DNA from: Larix kaempferi
Lineage: Eukaryota; Streptophyta; Pinopsida; Pinales; Pinaceae
DNA length: 64,000 nt
Direction of reading: 5' to 3'
Assembly (NCBI GenBank): GCA_027924585.1
Contig: BSBM01000606.1
Location: forward strand, 11,165,501-11,229,500
Shown: piece after piece, positions 1-11,716 of the stretch
How positions within the stretch are numbered: the first letter of the stretch is position 1
How the letters are laid out: every line of letters begins with the position of its first letter
Notes under the pieces: generated by a model
Databases searched by the model: none
Told to the model about the DNA's origin: nothing
What the model saw: the letters and a program-made list of their open reading frames with translations, nothing else
Made by a program: the position numbers and the translations under genes

Positions 1-416
1 TATAAGAATAACATGCCAGTGGGGATAACCCTAAACCCTAAGTTATATTATGGCATAGCTCAACTATTGGAATGAACAATTGGGAAATACAATGAACAAA
101 GGGGCAAAGCAACTATAGGAAGTGGTTAAAGATCTGGTCCATAGTGGAGGTAGGTTGGACTTTAATGTTAGCCATGTGACAAGTCACGTGATGGCTCCAC
201 CCTGGCCAAGGGTATGAAGGCCTGCGAAACCCTCTACTGCACTTTCATTTGTTTCATTTTGTGATTTTGTTGGTTGTGGGGGAGAATCTCTCTCTGTGAT
301 TTCCAGGTTGAAGGAGAGGGGAAATGTGCATGACCGAAGGATGGCTCTTGGTCTGAGCAACCCCTGAGCATACCGGTTGCATGAAGAAGCAGCGTATCCA
401 ACCACAAATAGTGAAG

Positions 417-590
417 GTAAACCCTGCCTTAACGTTTCTTCCTTGCTTGCAATTGATAGTTCATTTTACAATATATTGCACAGTCTAACTACCATGTCAC
501 TTGTTTTGTGTTGGCAGGAGTCTCACTGGCTACTAGGTGATTTTAACTGAGCATTTTGGAAGCTACCAGGGTGTCAAATATCCTGGTAAG
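417..590 (+). other. Splice-site-like signals in giant LTR
   Basis: A GTAA donor after GAAG (417), a TTGGCAG acceptor ending at 517 and a second GTAAG donor at 586 would define a 101-nt intron followed by a 68-nt exon. The giant LTR at 36474-40776 has the same order and nearly the same spacing. That both copies keep it is visible in the sequence; that it is used for splicing is inference. Confidence 0.3.
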
Positions 591-1970
591 AATTGGATTT
601 CCCCAATGCCTCTGTCATAATCTATGTGTTGGATGTGCTAGTTGTAATGGAGGATGGGCAACTTTTAAGTTTTAATGGTGGACATTTCAGTTTGGTGGTT
701 GTGCTTTGGGGAGGTACAAGGGTTAGCCAACCCTATCCATCGCTCTTCTAGTGATTTTTACCCAGCATTGATGCTGTGGAATGATGGCGTTGAACATTTG
801 GCCATGGGCAGTATTGTACAGCTCTGTGTAAATTTTAATTAGACTCTGTTTGATCATGTAAAAAGGAATCTAGATGTTTACTCAATACTTCGTATAAACA
901 TGTGTTTATGTGGAACTTATCTGTTCCTCTCACTCTATAAATGAAATGGTTTATTACTTATTTTCTAAGGTTGTGGACTGAATGCATTTTGCTATTTGCG
1001 TTTTGAGTTTGTAACCTGGACTGGATAATTAGATTGATGAATGCATTTTACTATTTTTAAATAGTCTTTTTATCAATGAAATCCCCGCATATGATTTGGT
1101 AGTTAATTTAAGTGGTTTAAAATAGTGAATCCCTAAGTTCTGCTAGATGGTGATGGTCTTTTAATTTCTATTTTGTGCTTTAATGGTAGACGTTGGTTAG
1201 ACCTGAGATTGTAGTGCTCTAGATTTCTATCACTTGGTTTTAACTGTGTAAGTAAAAGAAACTCTAAGTATTTAAGCCTGGAATGCTAGCTTCTACGAAT
1301 GCGTGGGCATCTCAGTCATTGTAAGGGTTTCACGGTTCTGCTTTGGCCATGGGAAGAAAAAGAATCGTGTTATATGGTATCTATTCTTTAATCTGGAAAT
1401 ATAGTTTTAGTTTGGCTAGGGTTCAAGTCATCTTAGGTTCCTTGTCTTTATAGATGGTTTCTGGGTTCATATAATAGTTTCGGTATTTGCAGTGTGTTTT
1501 CTGGGACATGTATATATATAAAAAGTGTCTGTGTGAAAACTTCCGCTTTATGGTTTAAATCTTACGGTTTAATGTTTAGCATACTTTTATTAATTCTTCT
1601 ATGTTTATGATATATTAAATGACTCTGAGCTAAGGGATAAATTCTATGAGTTTCATTGTTTTTAGATCTCAGTTTATTTAGGTATAAGTATTTATTTAGT
1701 GGGACATAATGGGTATGGCCCTAAATTATAGGTATGAATTGTATGATTCGTGGCTCCTATGGATATTCTTAGTACTTGATTACATCTGAGTTGCATACTC
1801 ATTCTGTTCTTGAGTATGGAATTTGTTTATTTAATTCTTATGTTGTAATGTATTCATGGTAAATAGTATATCAGGTCTCATAGTATGATCTTTATGTTTT
1901 AGATGATCACTATAATCAAATTCTAATATAGTTCTTTTATGATTATGTGGTATGTTAATTTATTCATAAA

Positions 1971-2130
1971 TCTCTGTAATATTATTTCCTATAATGGCTA
2001 ATATTTTCCATTTATAAGCAAATATTAAATATGCGTAAATCCTATATGCATCTCTGTAATATTATTTCCTATAATTTCTAATATTTTCCATTTATAAGCA
2101 AATATTAAATATGCATAAATCCTATATGCA
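1971..2130. repeat. Two-copy tandem repeat, 80-bp unit
   Basis: Units 1971-2050 and 2051-2130 differ at only a few bases (for example 'ataatggcta' against 'ataatttcta'). It lies inside the giant LTR and is a local duplication. Confidence 0.9.
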
Positions 2131-3319
2131 TAATAATTATTTAAGTGATAATATTATATTCATATCAAGACAAAGTTTAGGGCTTGGCCCGAAAAGGTTA
2201 TAGGTTGAGAACTTTCTCTCCCTGTGTAAGGATTATGGGAGTTTTCTCCGTAAATATAAATAAACCCAATTGTCATGGCTAAGTTGTTCTGCCAATGACA
2301 CAATCTTTAAGAAATTTTAACATGCCTACATTAAAAGAATTATTCCAGAATATAGCAACATATCATACAAGCATCATAACTATTCCGATATCACATAAAT
2401 CAAATCTAGATATTTGAATATTGAATTTTATAAAGAAAAGGAGTATAACATTGACGTTGTTCAAGATCTAGGTTTCCTGAAATAAATAATATCATTATTA
2501 ACTCTGCTCATAAATCTAAAATCTACTATATCAGAATATTAAGATCAAACTTGGCAGATTTCTCTACCGAAAACAAAATAGCTTTATCATCACTGCAAGA
2601 CATAAATATAAATTAAATATGAGACATGAGCGGGTACTTATCAGTAAATTATTGCATATCAAATGACTGAGGAACTGCCACATTCCTCCCAACCATAGAC
2701 TGCAAATCTGTTCCTGGATCGTTCCACTAGTCACCCTCGAGCCGAACTGAGCATGAAAAGAATCAAGGTGATTTAGGTTCATGGTTTTCTATCTTCGTTA
2801 CTAAAACAGAGTAGCCACAAGGTTCTCTTTATCAGCCTTTTATGGTGTGAATCTTTCTGAATAACCTTCCCCTTCAACCTTCACAGTCCTCTTTTCTAGG
2901 ACACACCATATATTCAACAATCTGATGTTTGAGCGCTCAGATTCACAACTGGACCCTCCAGTGTACCTGAGAAAACACTTGACCCAGCAAAGTTCCTCTC
3001 TCTCCTATTTATAATTTTTAAAGAAATGGATACTAGGAAATTAAGTCTTTTGCGCACTCACTTAGCTAACTAACACTCTAGCAGTTTTGTATTTATCTTT
3101 AATTAAGAAATTAATTTATTTTAATCCTCACAATTTATTTTATTCTTTATTAAATAAAATTGGACTTTTACTCACCTAACAACTAGTTAGATCTTTATTT
3201 ATCGGCTAATGACCAGCCTAGAATCTTGCATGCTCAACCCCTCTTTATGTTGTAGTCTTAGTGAGCTGGAAAGAATAAAATAATAATAGTCTTTGAATAT
3301 TAAAGTAAAGCAATCAAAA

Positions 3320-3560
3320 CAGATTACTGATGCTCCAGAGCTCTCAGCTCAACATCAGGTAATTAATAGGAGTTCAAGTGTTCCAGAGCATCTCAGCTCA
3401 CACTTACTCAACTATCAGTGCTTCCAGAGCCTACTTGGCTCAACAATATCCTCAATAATTCAGATGTTCCAGAGCTCACTTGCTCACATCATTTAATAGT
3501 TCGGTGCTATTCAGAGCTCACTTGCTCAACACACAAAATTAATGACATAGGTGTTTCCAG
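3320..3560. repeat. Degenerate short repeat array near LTR end
   Basis: About six irregularly spaced copies of a motif like 'ccagagctcacttgctcaac' occur at intervals of roughly 35-60 bp. Similar motifs recur at 40180-40300 in the other giant LTR, so the array belongs to the LTR family rather than to this locus. Confidence 0.6.
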
Positions 3561-3652
3561 AGTTCTTTCTAACTCAACACCTATCAACCACAATTAAGGT
3601 TATAACAACAAATAAAAATAAAAATAAAATAGTCTTTTCATGGGATATTACA

Positions 3653-3998
3653 TTATCCAACCTCGCCCTATCACGTGAAATGAGGGATCCGAAGGCCATT
3701 CTGGTTTGAAGGCTAGGTAGGCCATGTTTTTTGCTTTTTCGTCATGATAATATATGTGCAGAGTCTGTTTGTGATTTTTTCAGCATACAATATTGGGTTG
3801 GTCCCTATGAAACTATGTAATTTGTCCTCAGTCATGCTAGTTGCCCATACAATCCCTAGGCTTTAAGGGTTTTTGTTATGATTATGCTTATGGTCTAGGA
3901 GGTTCAATCTAGCGATCTATTCACTGAGCTTTGTACTACTTTTTGATTTTATGGATATAATATAAAGTTCCTTGTTACTTTAAAAAAAATAAAGAAAT
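3653..3998 (+). mobile_element. LINE 3' tail fragment
   Basis: The segment ends with 'tttgtactactttttgattt', then 'aataaagttcc'-like sequence and an A-run near 3980-3998, the usual look of a plant L1-type LINE 3' end. No coding domain remains. It begins directly at the end of the giant LTR, so it may be the target into which that LTR inserted. An unrelated A-rich 3' UTR-like sequence is possible. Confidence 0.4.
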
Positions 3999-4064
3999 TG
4001 TAAACATGTTCAATCTTATTTTTTTATTAATTTAATTTCTAATTTTATAAATATTTATTATTTC

Positions 4065-4505
4065 CAACTTTACGTTCACACAACCTTTTTATTTTTAAAT
4101 AAACTAATTTTTTTAAATATCAAATGATGCAATATATAGAAATTGAAATGCCTTATGACTAAGTAAGAAACACAAATAATCCCTAATACTGGTGACCCTA
4201 GGAAACCTGATTGTTGATTCTGCCCATCCAATGGGCATGTAGCAAAGTCAATTTAGCGTTGGACCAACAAAATTAGAAATCATGATAAGCTCAATGTAAT
4301 GTTTGTCGGTGTTAATGTGAAGAGAAAGAACATCTGTGGTTTTATATTAAGTGGCAATCAATAGAAATTAATAGATATTTTGTTCATGGCACTTAACTTG
4401 TAACTTGTAATGTATATAATTTTTTACCAGTCCACAAATTAAATGATTATATTATTAATATTTTGATCACTAATTATTATTTACTAATAAGCTAATTTTT
4501 TCATT
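4065..4505. repeat. Segment S, copy 1, first piece
   Basis: It aligns by eye with 44868-45300, with shared blocks including 'ggtgaccct' followed by 'gcccatccaa' and 'aaagtcaa'. The match resumes beyond the LINE at 11745, beyond the Gypsy element at about 24370 and beyond the SINE at 25195, so this is one ancestral segment split by insertions. It has no recognised gene. Confidence 0.7.
4487..4505. repeat. LINE target-site duplication, copy at 3' end
   Basis: The 19-bp sequence ataagctaattttttcatt is repeated exactly at 11726-11744. It lies next to the T-run that represents the LINE poly(A) tail on the minus strand. Confidence 0.92.
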
Positions 4506-4849
4506 TTTTTTGTAAATAAAAAGATTGTATTACTTACTGAAGCATTTACACAGCTAGACTTTCAGAACCCACAATCCCCAGGCCATCCCGGCTGGTGACA
4601 GCCAAACAGGACACCAAATTGAAAACATCATAGTACCAAAGTAGAGTCAAAGGCATTCCTGGCTATAGACAGCCAAACAGGAGGCAGGTTGTCACCCAAC
4701 AACTCTAAAAGACAGGAAACCAAAAAGACTGCAACATCTATGTTATTCATTGGAATCACAGAAATAACCAGAAAGGAGACTACGAAACTTTCCCGAAAAG
4801 GAACCCAAAAAATAGACAACAACACCTTCAGACATTGATCACTGGAGCA

Positions 4850-5911
4850 GGGTCCTTATCACAACTGATAGGCATCTCCGATGAACTAGTAAGTGGAGAC
4901 GCGAGCTTCGCACCATCAAAAACCTCAGCAGAGGGATTGTCGACATCCTAGAAATCCCGAACCAAATTCATTTCACCCAGTCTCTTGAAAATGAAAGTGA
5001 TACCTAGCTTCCTGCCTATCGAGTCAATTTTGAGATGCATGACCCTGCTATATGAATTGTGGGCTTTCAAGGACCTGGCGGGCTCCTCATCGCCCTTTCC
5101 TTTGTTGGCCATATCCATGAATACATGAGCGAGAAAGTTCTTCGTCACCCAATAGGTCATAATCATCGTCTCATAGGTCGATTCTCTACCTGCAGTCGAC
5201 CCGAGGTCAGTCACCCAGACTTCAACTTCATCGCTAATTTCATCAATTGGCAACGTCTAGACAGTCTCCCATAATTCTTTCTCAACCATCTCAATATCAT
5301 CCTAGATGAAAGAGCGGTATACGATTATGAAAAAAGGCCATGGATTCCTTGGCCCTAGACTTAGCAAAAGCACATGTCACCCTGCATCCCTGAACCTTAC
5401 GGTCCTTAGAAGAGTCACCAACAGCCTGCTTCCCAACCCCCTCATCACTCTTCACCTTCTTGGAATGAGCACCACTCTTTGGAGCCATGATTCTCAAACC
5501 CAAACGCTCCAGAGGACGACCCCGGGGTAAAGACCAACCCTTGCACTCATTGCAGCAATTGGCACAGTTTTGAGAACAACACACAGCTAGGAAGGGATGA
5601 AAATAGATAGACGAACAAGGGAGGTCATCCTATTTTAAAGAATAAGGCACCATAATGGGAGTAAATGCAGAATAATGGTTAGACAATATGGTATATGGCG
5701 CATGAACCATGATGCGGAACATCCCACGCAAGATCATGAACAGAAGGCAGCGGAAGGTACATAAAGGGTTGTACAAATCCAATCTACCGGATCTCCTATG
5801 CTTCAGATTGTACCATCTTATGCCTACATCATAGCATAAAAGGTCAGCAAGTGTCAGATCAGTCATCATTGGCATGGGCCATTGGACCCCCTCATAATTG
5901 TCGCTTACCAC
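4850..5911 (-). pseudogene. Unassigned coding-like region after LINE A RNase H
   Basis: Downstream of RNase H, still inside the LINE bounds, two coding-like stretches occur: a lysine-rich part at 5584-5297 (SGAHSKKVKSDEGVGK) and, in another frame, a part at about 5290-4850 containing DEVEVWVTDLGSTAG and KAHNSYSRVMHLKIDS. The second part is interrupted mainly by TAG codons, as in the rest of the element. I do not recognise a domain. It could be a third ORF, a captured host exon, or 3' UTR that happens to be open. The composition looks protein-like to me, but no function can be assigned. Confidence 0.35.
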
Positions 5912-5952
5912 TTGTTGTCACCTTCTCGTTTCTTGGGGGCTGCCCGATCCAT

Positions 5953-6540
5953 CTATCTGTTGTTTTCCAAATCTACCTCTGCTAGGTGGTAGTAGTTTCC
6001 CAACCAAGGTTCATTCTCGAAATCTGCCAGTGTGCCACACTTGATAGGCCTACCAGCCTCCACGCCAGTGTTAGTGAGGAGATCTGCCACTTTGTTGGCA
6101 TCTCTCGTGACATGGGAAAAAGACAACGTAGTGTGGTTGACAATAAGTTCCCGAAGATATTCAAGACGGGCCAAGAGGTGCCAGCTAGAAGACACCTTTT
6201 TCGGTGATTGGCCACAAAGGAGTTTCTTGGCCATCTGGATAATAATCATGGAGTCTCCTTCGAAAATAACCAAAAACCAAGCCTCACGGATAATCACCTC
6301 GATACCCTGAATGATCCCTTCCATCTCTGCCACGTTATTTGAATCATGACACATGTAACCAAAGAAAACCTTTAGCACGACCCCCGCAGAATCCTGACAG
6401 ATCACCCCAAATCCAGCTAACCCAGCCTTACCACAGGAAGCCCCATTGAAATTAAGTTTAAACACAGAAGGGGGAGGGAGTGACCAGTGTGTGGGAATGA
6501 CCAGATGGCATAATTTTTTCTGACTCCTTATCCCCTCCAA
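5953..6540 (-). pseudogene. LINE A RNase H domain
   Basis: The 195-aa open stretch matches the plant RVT_3/RNase H fold: FNGASCGKAGLAGFG near the start, then AEMEG, FEGDS and VTRDANKVAD. These correspond to the D, E, D and D catalytic positions, and the first aspartate (usual DGA/DGS) is replaced by asparagine (NGA), which would be expected to impair activity. The domain would remove RNA from the RNA-DNA hybrid during element copying. It follows the zf-RVT region in the same element, the known order for plant L1 with RNase H. It is open at its full length, while the rest of ORF2 is broken. Confidence 0.85.
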
Positions 6541-6656
6541 GTCAGCCCAGATAATTCCCCAACCAGCCGCAATCCTGAGATCACCATCAGATAAGTCCTT
6601 GTCCTTATCATCCCACTAAGCACTTCTTATGGTTTCCCTCATATTCCAGGCCAGTT

Positions 6657-9031
6657 TCAGCCAAACCTCCTCTTCCAGATGACTCTTATCCCGAAACATG
6701 CGCCCATTCCGCTGATCCGCTCTTTCCAAATCGCCCACATAACCATACCTAGAAACATCATCCGAAGGGATCTGATGATAGGATTCAAAAAAGCCTTAAG
6801 ATCCCAAGATTTTAAAGATTGATCTAGAAGCCCTCGGATCCGGTTACTACACATGAAAATCAAAGCACCCCTATCCCACAGAGAAGAAGAAAAAGGGAAA
6901 GAATCCAAAAGGTTACCTAAGGATTCCTATGAGTTAAGGAAAAGAACACACCGAGATGGACCTAGAATGCGATGCTTCCTCATATTTTCACTAATTAATA
7001 TTTGTTTCCATAAAACAAGCCAACAGAAAGTCCCAATTTTGGGCCACTTGTTCATCCCCCACACTTTTCCCCATATTTGATTGTCTTTTGGAGCATAATC
7101 TATATAGAAGTCATAAGATTTTTTGATACTGAAAGCACCTCTCTGGGAGGTGCCCAAGCGCAATTTATCTGGAGAGTTGTTACATCGAATGAACCTTTCC
7201 TGCAACATGGTTTTAAAGCTGTCAAGAGTCTCAAATGGGATGAACTCCTCCGAACCTCTCAAATTGAGCCAACTCCTATAGCCATCCTAATCAAGAGGTT
7301 CCCAGTAGTGATGAACCTTATGTTTACCCTCCACCAAACCTTTTTCTTTGATTGTCATCCATCTGGGATCATCCCCAATATTAGACAATTGATTCCAGGA
7401 ATCATCAGAGAAGTTTTCCCTATCCCCATCATGAATCTCCCAAAATCAATGATTTTGGACAAGGTGTCACCTAGAGAAGGCTTTTAGCCAAATATGAGAA
7501 CCATTTTTAACTTCATTGAACTTGATCAGCTGCCCCTGCTCCCGATCCCTGGCATATTTGATGTGCCACAGACAATCCCATGGCTCAAACCTGTGAGTAC
7601 ACCACCTCCACCAGATTTTTTCTCCATAGACCATACTCAAAGCCTCTAGGTCCCAGAGACCTAAACCTCCTTTAGCCTTAGATCAGCAAATATTATCCCA
7701 TCCTACCAACGCAAACTTGGCCTTGGGTTCCCTCCTGCCCCAAAGAAAATTCCTCTGAAGGCCCCAAATTTCTTTAAGGATCTATTTGGGGGCAGAGAGC
7801 ATTGAGAACAAGTAGACCGGCATTGCCTGGAGAACTACTTTGACGAGAATTAATCGACTTGGGAAGTTGAGAGGTCGAAGAACCCAGTTAGCCAATTTAT
7901 TCCTTATGCGGTCCAACAAATCCTACTAAGAAACTCTCCGGATCTTTCCTTCAGCCAAAGGAACCCCCAGATATTTCGAGGGCAAGGAACCACGAGAAAA
8001 ACCTAGGATCCGAATGATATTGCACTGGGTTGGGGAGGAAGAATTGAAGAAGAACACATGAGATTTTCCAGGATTAACTTCCAAACTCGAAGCTCTTACA
8101 AACAACAAGAGGCTATTTTGAAGATTCGTGCTTCTTGGACTGAAGGGTGCCCCATAAGCATAGTATCATCTACAAACTGTTGATGAGTCTGCTTAGCCAT
8201 GCCAGCATGAAGTTGAAGCCCCCTGAGTCTCCCTACGGCAACCTGGGATTTCAAGAGCCTACTAAGACCTTCTAACATTAAGATAAACAGGAAGGGGGAC
8301 AAAGGATCACCTTGGCAGATACCCTGAGTAGCCTGAAGAAGCTTGGATGGGGACCCATTAAGGAGGATGGAGTAAAAAGGAGTAGAGACCAAATTCATGA
8401 TCCAGGACACTCACTCCCTTTGAAAACCATATGCCCGCAGCACCGCCCGCATATACTCCCAACTGAGTTTATCATAAGCCTTGGCTATATCCAATTTGAT
8501 CAACATGCCCGGTTTCTTTGTGACCTGTAGAGAATGCATGATTTCCTGAACCAAAATAATGCCATCTACAATTTGATGCCCTTCAACAAACCCAGATTGC
8601 TCTGGGCTGATAAGAATAGGCAGGAGGGGCTTAAGCCTATTGGCTATTACCATAGAAATGATTTTGTAGATAACATTGCACAAGGCAATCGGGTGAAAAT
8701 TCCCAGAGGAGTCCACACCTTCTTCTTTTGGGATTAGCGAAAGAAAGGTGGCATTAAAATCTTTCAACACCCCCCAACTACAACGCGATTCTTACACAAT
8801 CTAAAGCACCTCCTCCTTGACAAGATTCCAAAAATGATGGAAAAAATTGGTTGTAAACCCATCAGGACCAGGAGCTTTCCCTAGAGCCATCTGATTCACT
8901 GCTTCCTCCACCTCTTGCATAGATACAGTGTTGCTCAGCATATCATTATGCTCCCTAGTAACTAGGTGAGGGATACGGCTGGAGATTTGAGCTATGTCAT
9001 GGGCTCGATTTGGTCTATCCTCTTTTAGCAC
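6657..9031 (-). pseudogene. LINE A reverse transcriptase, thumb and zf-RVT
   Basis: From 9031 downward the translation gives the pre-RT motif LGKAPGPDGFTTNFF, RT block FNATFLSLIPK, IALCNVIYKII, the first catalytic aspartate in KLDIAKAYDKLSW, then GICQGDPLSPFLF and the FVDD version of the YADD box. The thumb follows near 7920-7700 (LILVKVVLQAMPVYLFS), and a zf-RVT region at 7262-6927 (WGKVWGMNKWPKIGTFCW). Breaks seen are a TGA at 8411 where Trp is expected, a frameshift near 8100, and several stops between 7920 and 7262. This is the polymerase core of the LINE; both catalytic aspartates of the FVDD box are kept. Confidence 0.88.
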
Positions 9032-9439
9032 CGCCTAAAAGTAGGTGACTAATTTTTCCTCAATTTCTCCTCTGGTATCTACCTTCTCCCCTTTAGAGCT
9101 GTGAATCCTAAGGATTTTGGATCTGTGGCGGTTTCAAACAACATTATTGTGAAAGAACTTAGTATTATTTTCGCCTTCTTGCAACCACTGATTGCACAAT
9201 TTCTATTTCCTGAAAATATCTCTTCTTGTCGTTCTTGACCTTCCAAGCGCTCCAGGAGGACGTGTTCTTATTCATGAAGGTTCTCATCCCACCCTTCCTC
9301 CATACCCTTCTTGTGAATAAGATCTAAATCCTCGCACAATTTACTTTTGTCTTGAAAAATATTTCCAAAATCCTCATGTTTCAGGTCCGAATCTTTACTT
9401 TCAGGGTTTTTAGCTTATGTTGGAATTGATACATACTGG

Positions 9440-10261
9440 AACCCTCTGGGGGAACAAATTCCTGCCACCACTATATCACTAAATCATTGAAGTCCTTGTG
9501 TTCCAACCAAAATTGCTCAAAGCGGAAAGGCTTAAAGAGCGCAAAGTTTGAGAGATCCCATATTAAAGACACAGGCCAATGATCAGAGCCTACCGACGGA
9601 AGGAAACTGGCATTGACCTCGCTCTGCCCATGAGCAATGTCTTCTGTGGTCAGGAACAAGTCCAGTCTAGATGCCACCAGATGATCCCCACCCCTTTTAT
9701 TGTTCCAGGTGTACCACCCATTCCCAGTTTCTACATCAATGAAGGGACTGCGGTTAAGCACATCACGAAATATTTCTTGGAATCTATCAAGAGACCTCCT
9801 TCCTCCTTTCTTATCATTAAGGGATGTGATAAGATTGAAATCCCCACCAACATTCCATGACCCATTCTCAGCCTGAACAGACAACTAAGAAAGGAAGTGC
9901 AGGAATGCCTCCTTATAGGGCAAAGAGCTTGGACCATAGACATTCACTAGGGAACCTGAGGTCCCAGACTTGGTCTCCACAAAATCAGCGATCGGAGAGA
10001 ATCTTTTGGCCCTCCAATTTGATAGCGAGATAGATAGGGGTCTGCATAAGACCACAAGGCCCACAGCCATACCACACGCATCAATAGCCATTACCTCACA
10101 ACCTCTCCAAATATTTTTCCCTAATTGCTCCATGGAACTGGAAGAGCATTTGGTCTCCTGATAAAAATAATATCTTGTTTTTCCTGTTTCACCTTTCTTG
10201 CTAACGTGTTTAGCTTCCTGAAGTGATTGCACCCTCTAATATTCTAGGAAATAATCTTCAT
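9440..10261 (-). pseudogene. LINE A ORF2 start and APE-type endonuclease
   Basis: ORF2 starts at the ATG at 10261 (MKIIS, a stop where Trp is usual, then NIRG), the standard plant L1 ORF2 start. Endonuclease landmarks are QETKCSSSS, VNVYGPSS, NVGGDFNLITS, ASRLDLFLT and the C-terminal GSDHWPVSLIW, which holds the catalytic SDH. This enzyme nicks target DNA to prime reverse transcription. Frame changes occur near 9885 and a TAG lies at 9471 where the frame otherwise continues (DLVI-stop-WWQEF). The start ATG overlaps the ORF1 stop as ATGA. Confidence 0.85.
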
Positions 10262-11716
10262 TGAGAAACCTTATTGACTTCAGAGAAGGTCGCCCTGATC
10301 GTTAGGTATTGGCCGGACTCAATAAGCTTTACACCAATTTCTACAATTCTCTGCTTGTTGGACATCCTTCCCCACTTCAAATCCTCAGCAAGAGACTTTT
10401 GTTTGTTCCCAGTCTAGGGCTCTGCCGCTATACCCAATTTCTGGCTAGCCTTCGATTTGATTATAGAATCCCAGAGGAGTTCTACCTACCTTCTAGTGAC
10501 ATAGCCTTTCCTCCTCTTGTTGCATTCCTTCTCGAGAGCATCCAGATCTAGATCTCCCACATCCAAATCCTCCTCACCATCTTCTTCTATTGTTGTCGAC
10601 GGATATTCTAGATTTTGGCACTGGCTCTGATTCTCCATGATTGCATCTTCCTCCAGCTTCCATAGATCCTTCCCATCCTTCCCACTTGCACCTTCCTCAC
10701 CCACATCCTTCAAGATCTGAAACGGGTTCTTACTTGTATACCCTAGGTCAACCTTTTCTTTTCCTTTTCGAGCTTGGTCCCCTGATTTATTCTTTCTGCG
10801 ACCACGGATTTGAGTAACACCCTCCTTATTCATGGTGCTAGGCCTATCGGACTGAGGGGATGATTTCTCCTGACCACCTTTAGGGCATTTTTTTCCAAAG
10901 TGGCCATATTCATGGCAAAGCCTATAATGAAATGGAAGCTGCTCATAGTCAAGTGGTTGAATCCATACCTCATCTTCCCAATTTAGGCTTATGGCTTCTG
11001 GGAGCTCCTTAGAAAGATCCATATAAAGACATATCCAGGCATAAGAGGTATACCTTTGAAGTTTCATTTGTTCAGCCACTTTGAAAAATTCCCCCAGAGA
11101 GTTACCAATAGCTTGTAGGATTTCAATATCCCAAAACTCCCCTGGGAGAGAGAACAATTTGATCTAGACTGGAGCGACTTTCATATCTTCCGTTTCTGGG
11201 TTAAAACGTTCTTTCCAAGGACACAGGTAGAGACCAGTAGAAAGGAAGAATTATGGCCCACCTTTCAGAATCCTGTCCCAATCTTCCACATTGAAAAATA
11301 TAATAGTAAAGAAACCCTTGGCTCAAAGCTGTAGATCATAATGAACTTTTGGATTCCACGTCTTTTTAATCCATCGGACCAGATATTTTTCCTTGGGCCA
11401 TATACCCACGAATTTGCAAATTAGGGCCTTTTCCTTCCACTACTCGACTTTCTCTCTCACCTTTTCAGCTCAGATCTGGATGGCCCAACCTTTGCTTAAC
11501 ACTGGTCGTCCGAGTTGCCTCCTCGCTCACCCGATCCCCCTCACCATCCTCCATCGACGTCATCCCCTCAGGCATCGCGGCCCGGGGCTCCCGAAATAAA
11601 CCTGCAGGGGATACAGCCCCTACCACGTGGGCACAAGCCTCCGGACAAACTTCACACCTTACAGAAAACCCTCTCTTCGATGCCCTAGCGATTCCCTCCC
11701 ATTTTCCCCTCCATGT
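10258..11716 (-). pseudogene. LINE A ORF1 (DUF4283-like, zinc knuckle)
   Basis: Nucleic-acid-binding ORF1 of a plant L1. The region 11469-10258 (404 codons) is one continuous frame with DUF4283-like text (LICKFVGIWPKEKYLVRWIK, NVEDWDRILKGGP, then FSLPGEFWDIEILQAIGN) and a CCHC_4-like knuckle LCHEYGHFGKKC. The first cysteine of the knuckle is missing (Tyr at that position). Six stops break this frame, at 11442-40, 11325-23, 11253-51, 11166-64, 10488-86 and 10416-14, but I found no frameshift. The N-terminal ~80 codons lie in a different frame, so one indel sits near 11468. ORF1 ends in TGA at 10260-10258, overlapping the ORF2 ATG. Confidence 0.8.

Larger units (their letters stand above)
1..3652. 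mobile_element. Giant Gypsy-type LTR, left end outside the window
   Basis: The stretch ends in GGGATATTACA, the same terminus as the well-bounded giant LTR at 36474-40776. It shares blocks with that LTR: a splice-like block (417-590 against 37357-37512), a conserved block around 2660-2780 against 39320-39420, and a string of degenerate 'ccagagctcacttgctcaac' motifs before the 3' end. No tRNA-type primer site follows, so a solo LTR is likelier than the start of an internal region. No protein-coding gene is recognised; the short ORFs are not family-like. The left terminus and target duplication cannot be tested because the window starts inside the element. An alternative is a non-autonomous element of the same family. 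Confidence 0.55.

Noticed and set aside
184-405. 73-codon minus-strand open frame
   Set aside because: Lies in the giant LTR, with no motif and no conservation in the other giant LTR.
3653-3670. Primer-binding site after the first giant LTR
   Set aside because: The sequence ttatccaacctcgccc does not match the common plant tRNA 3' ends I know, so no internal region is called.
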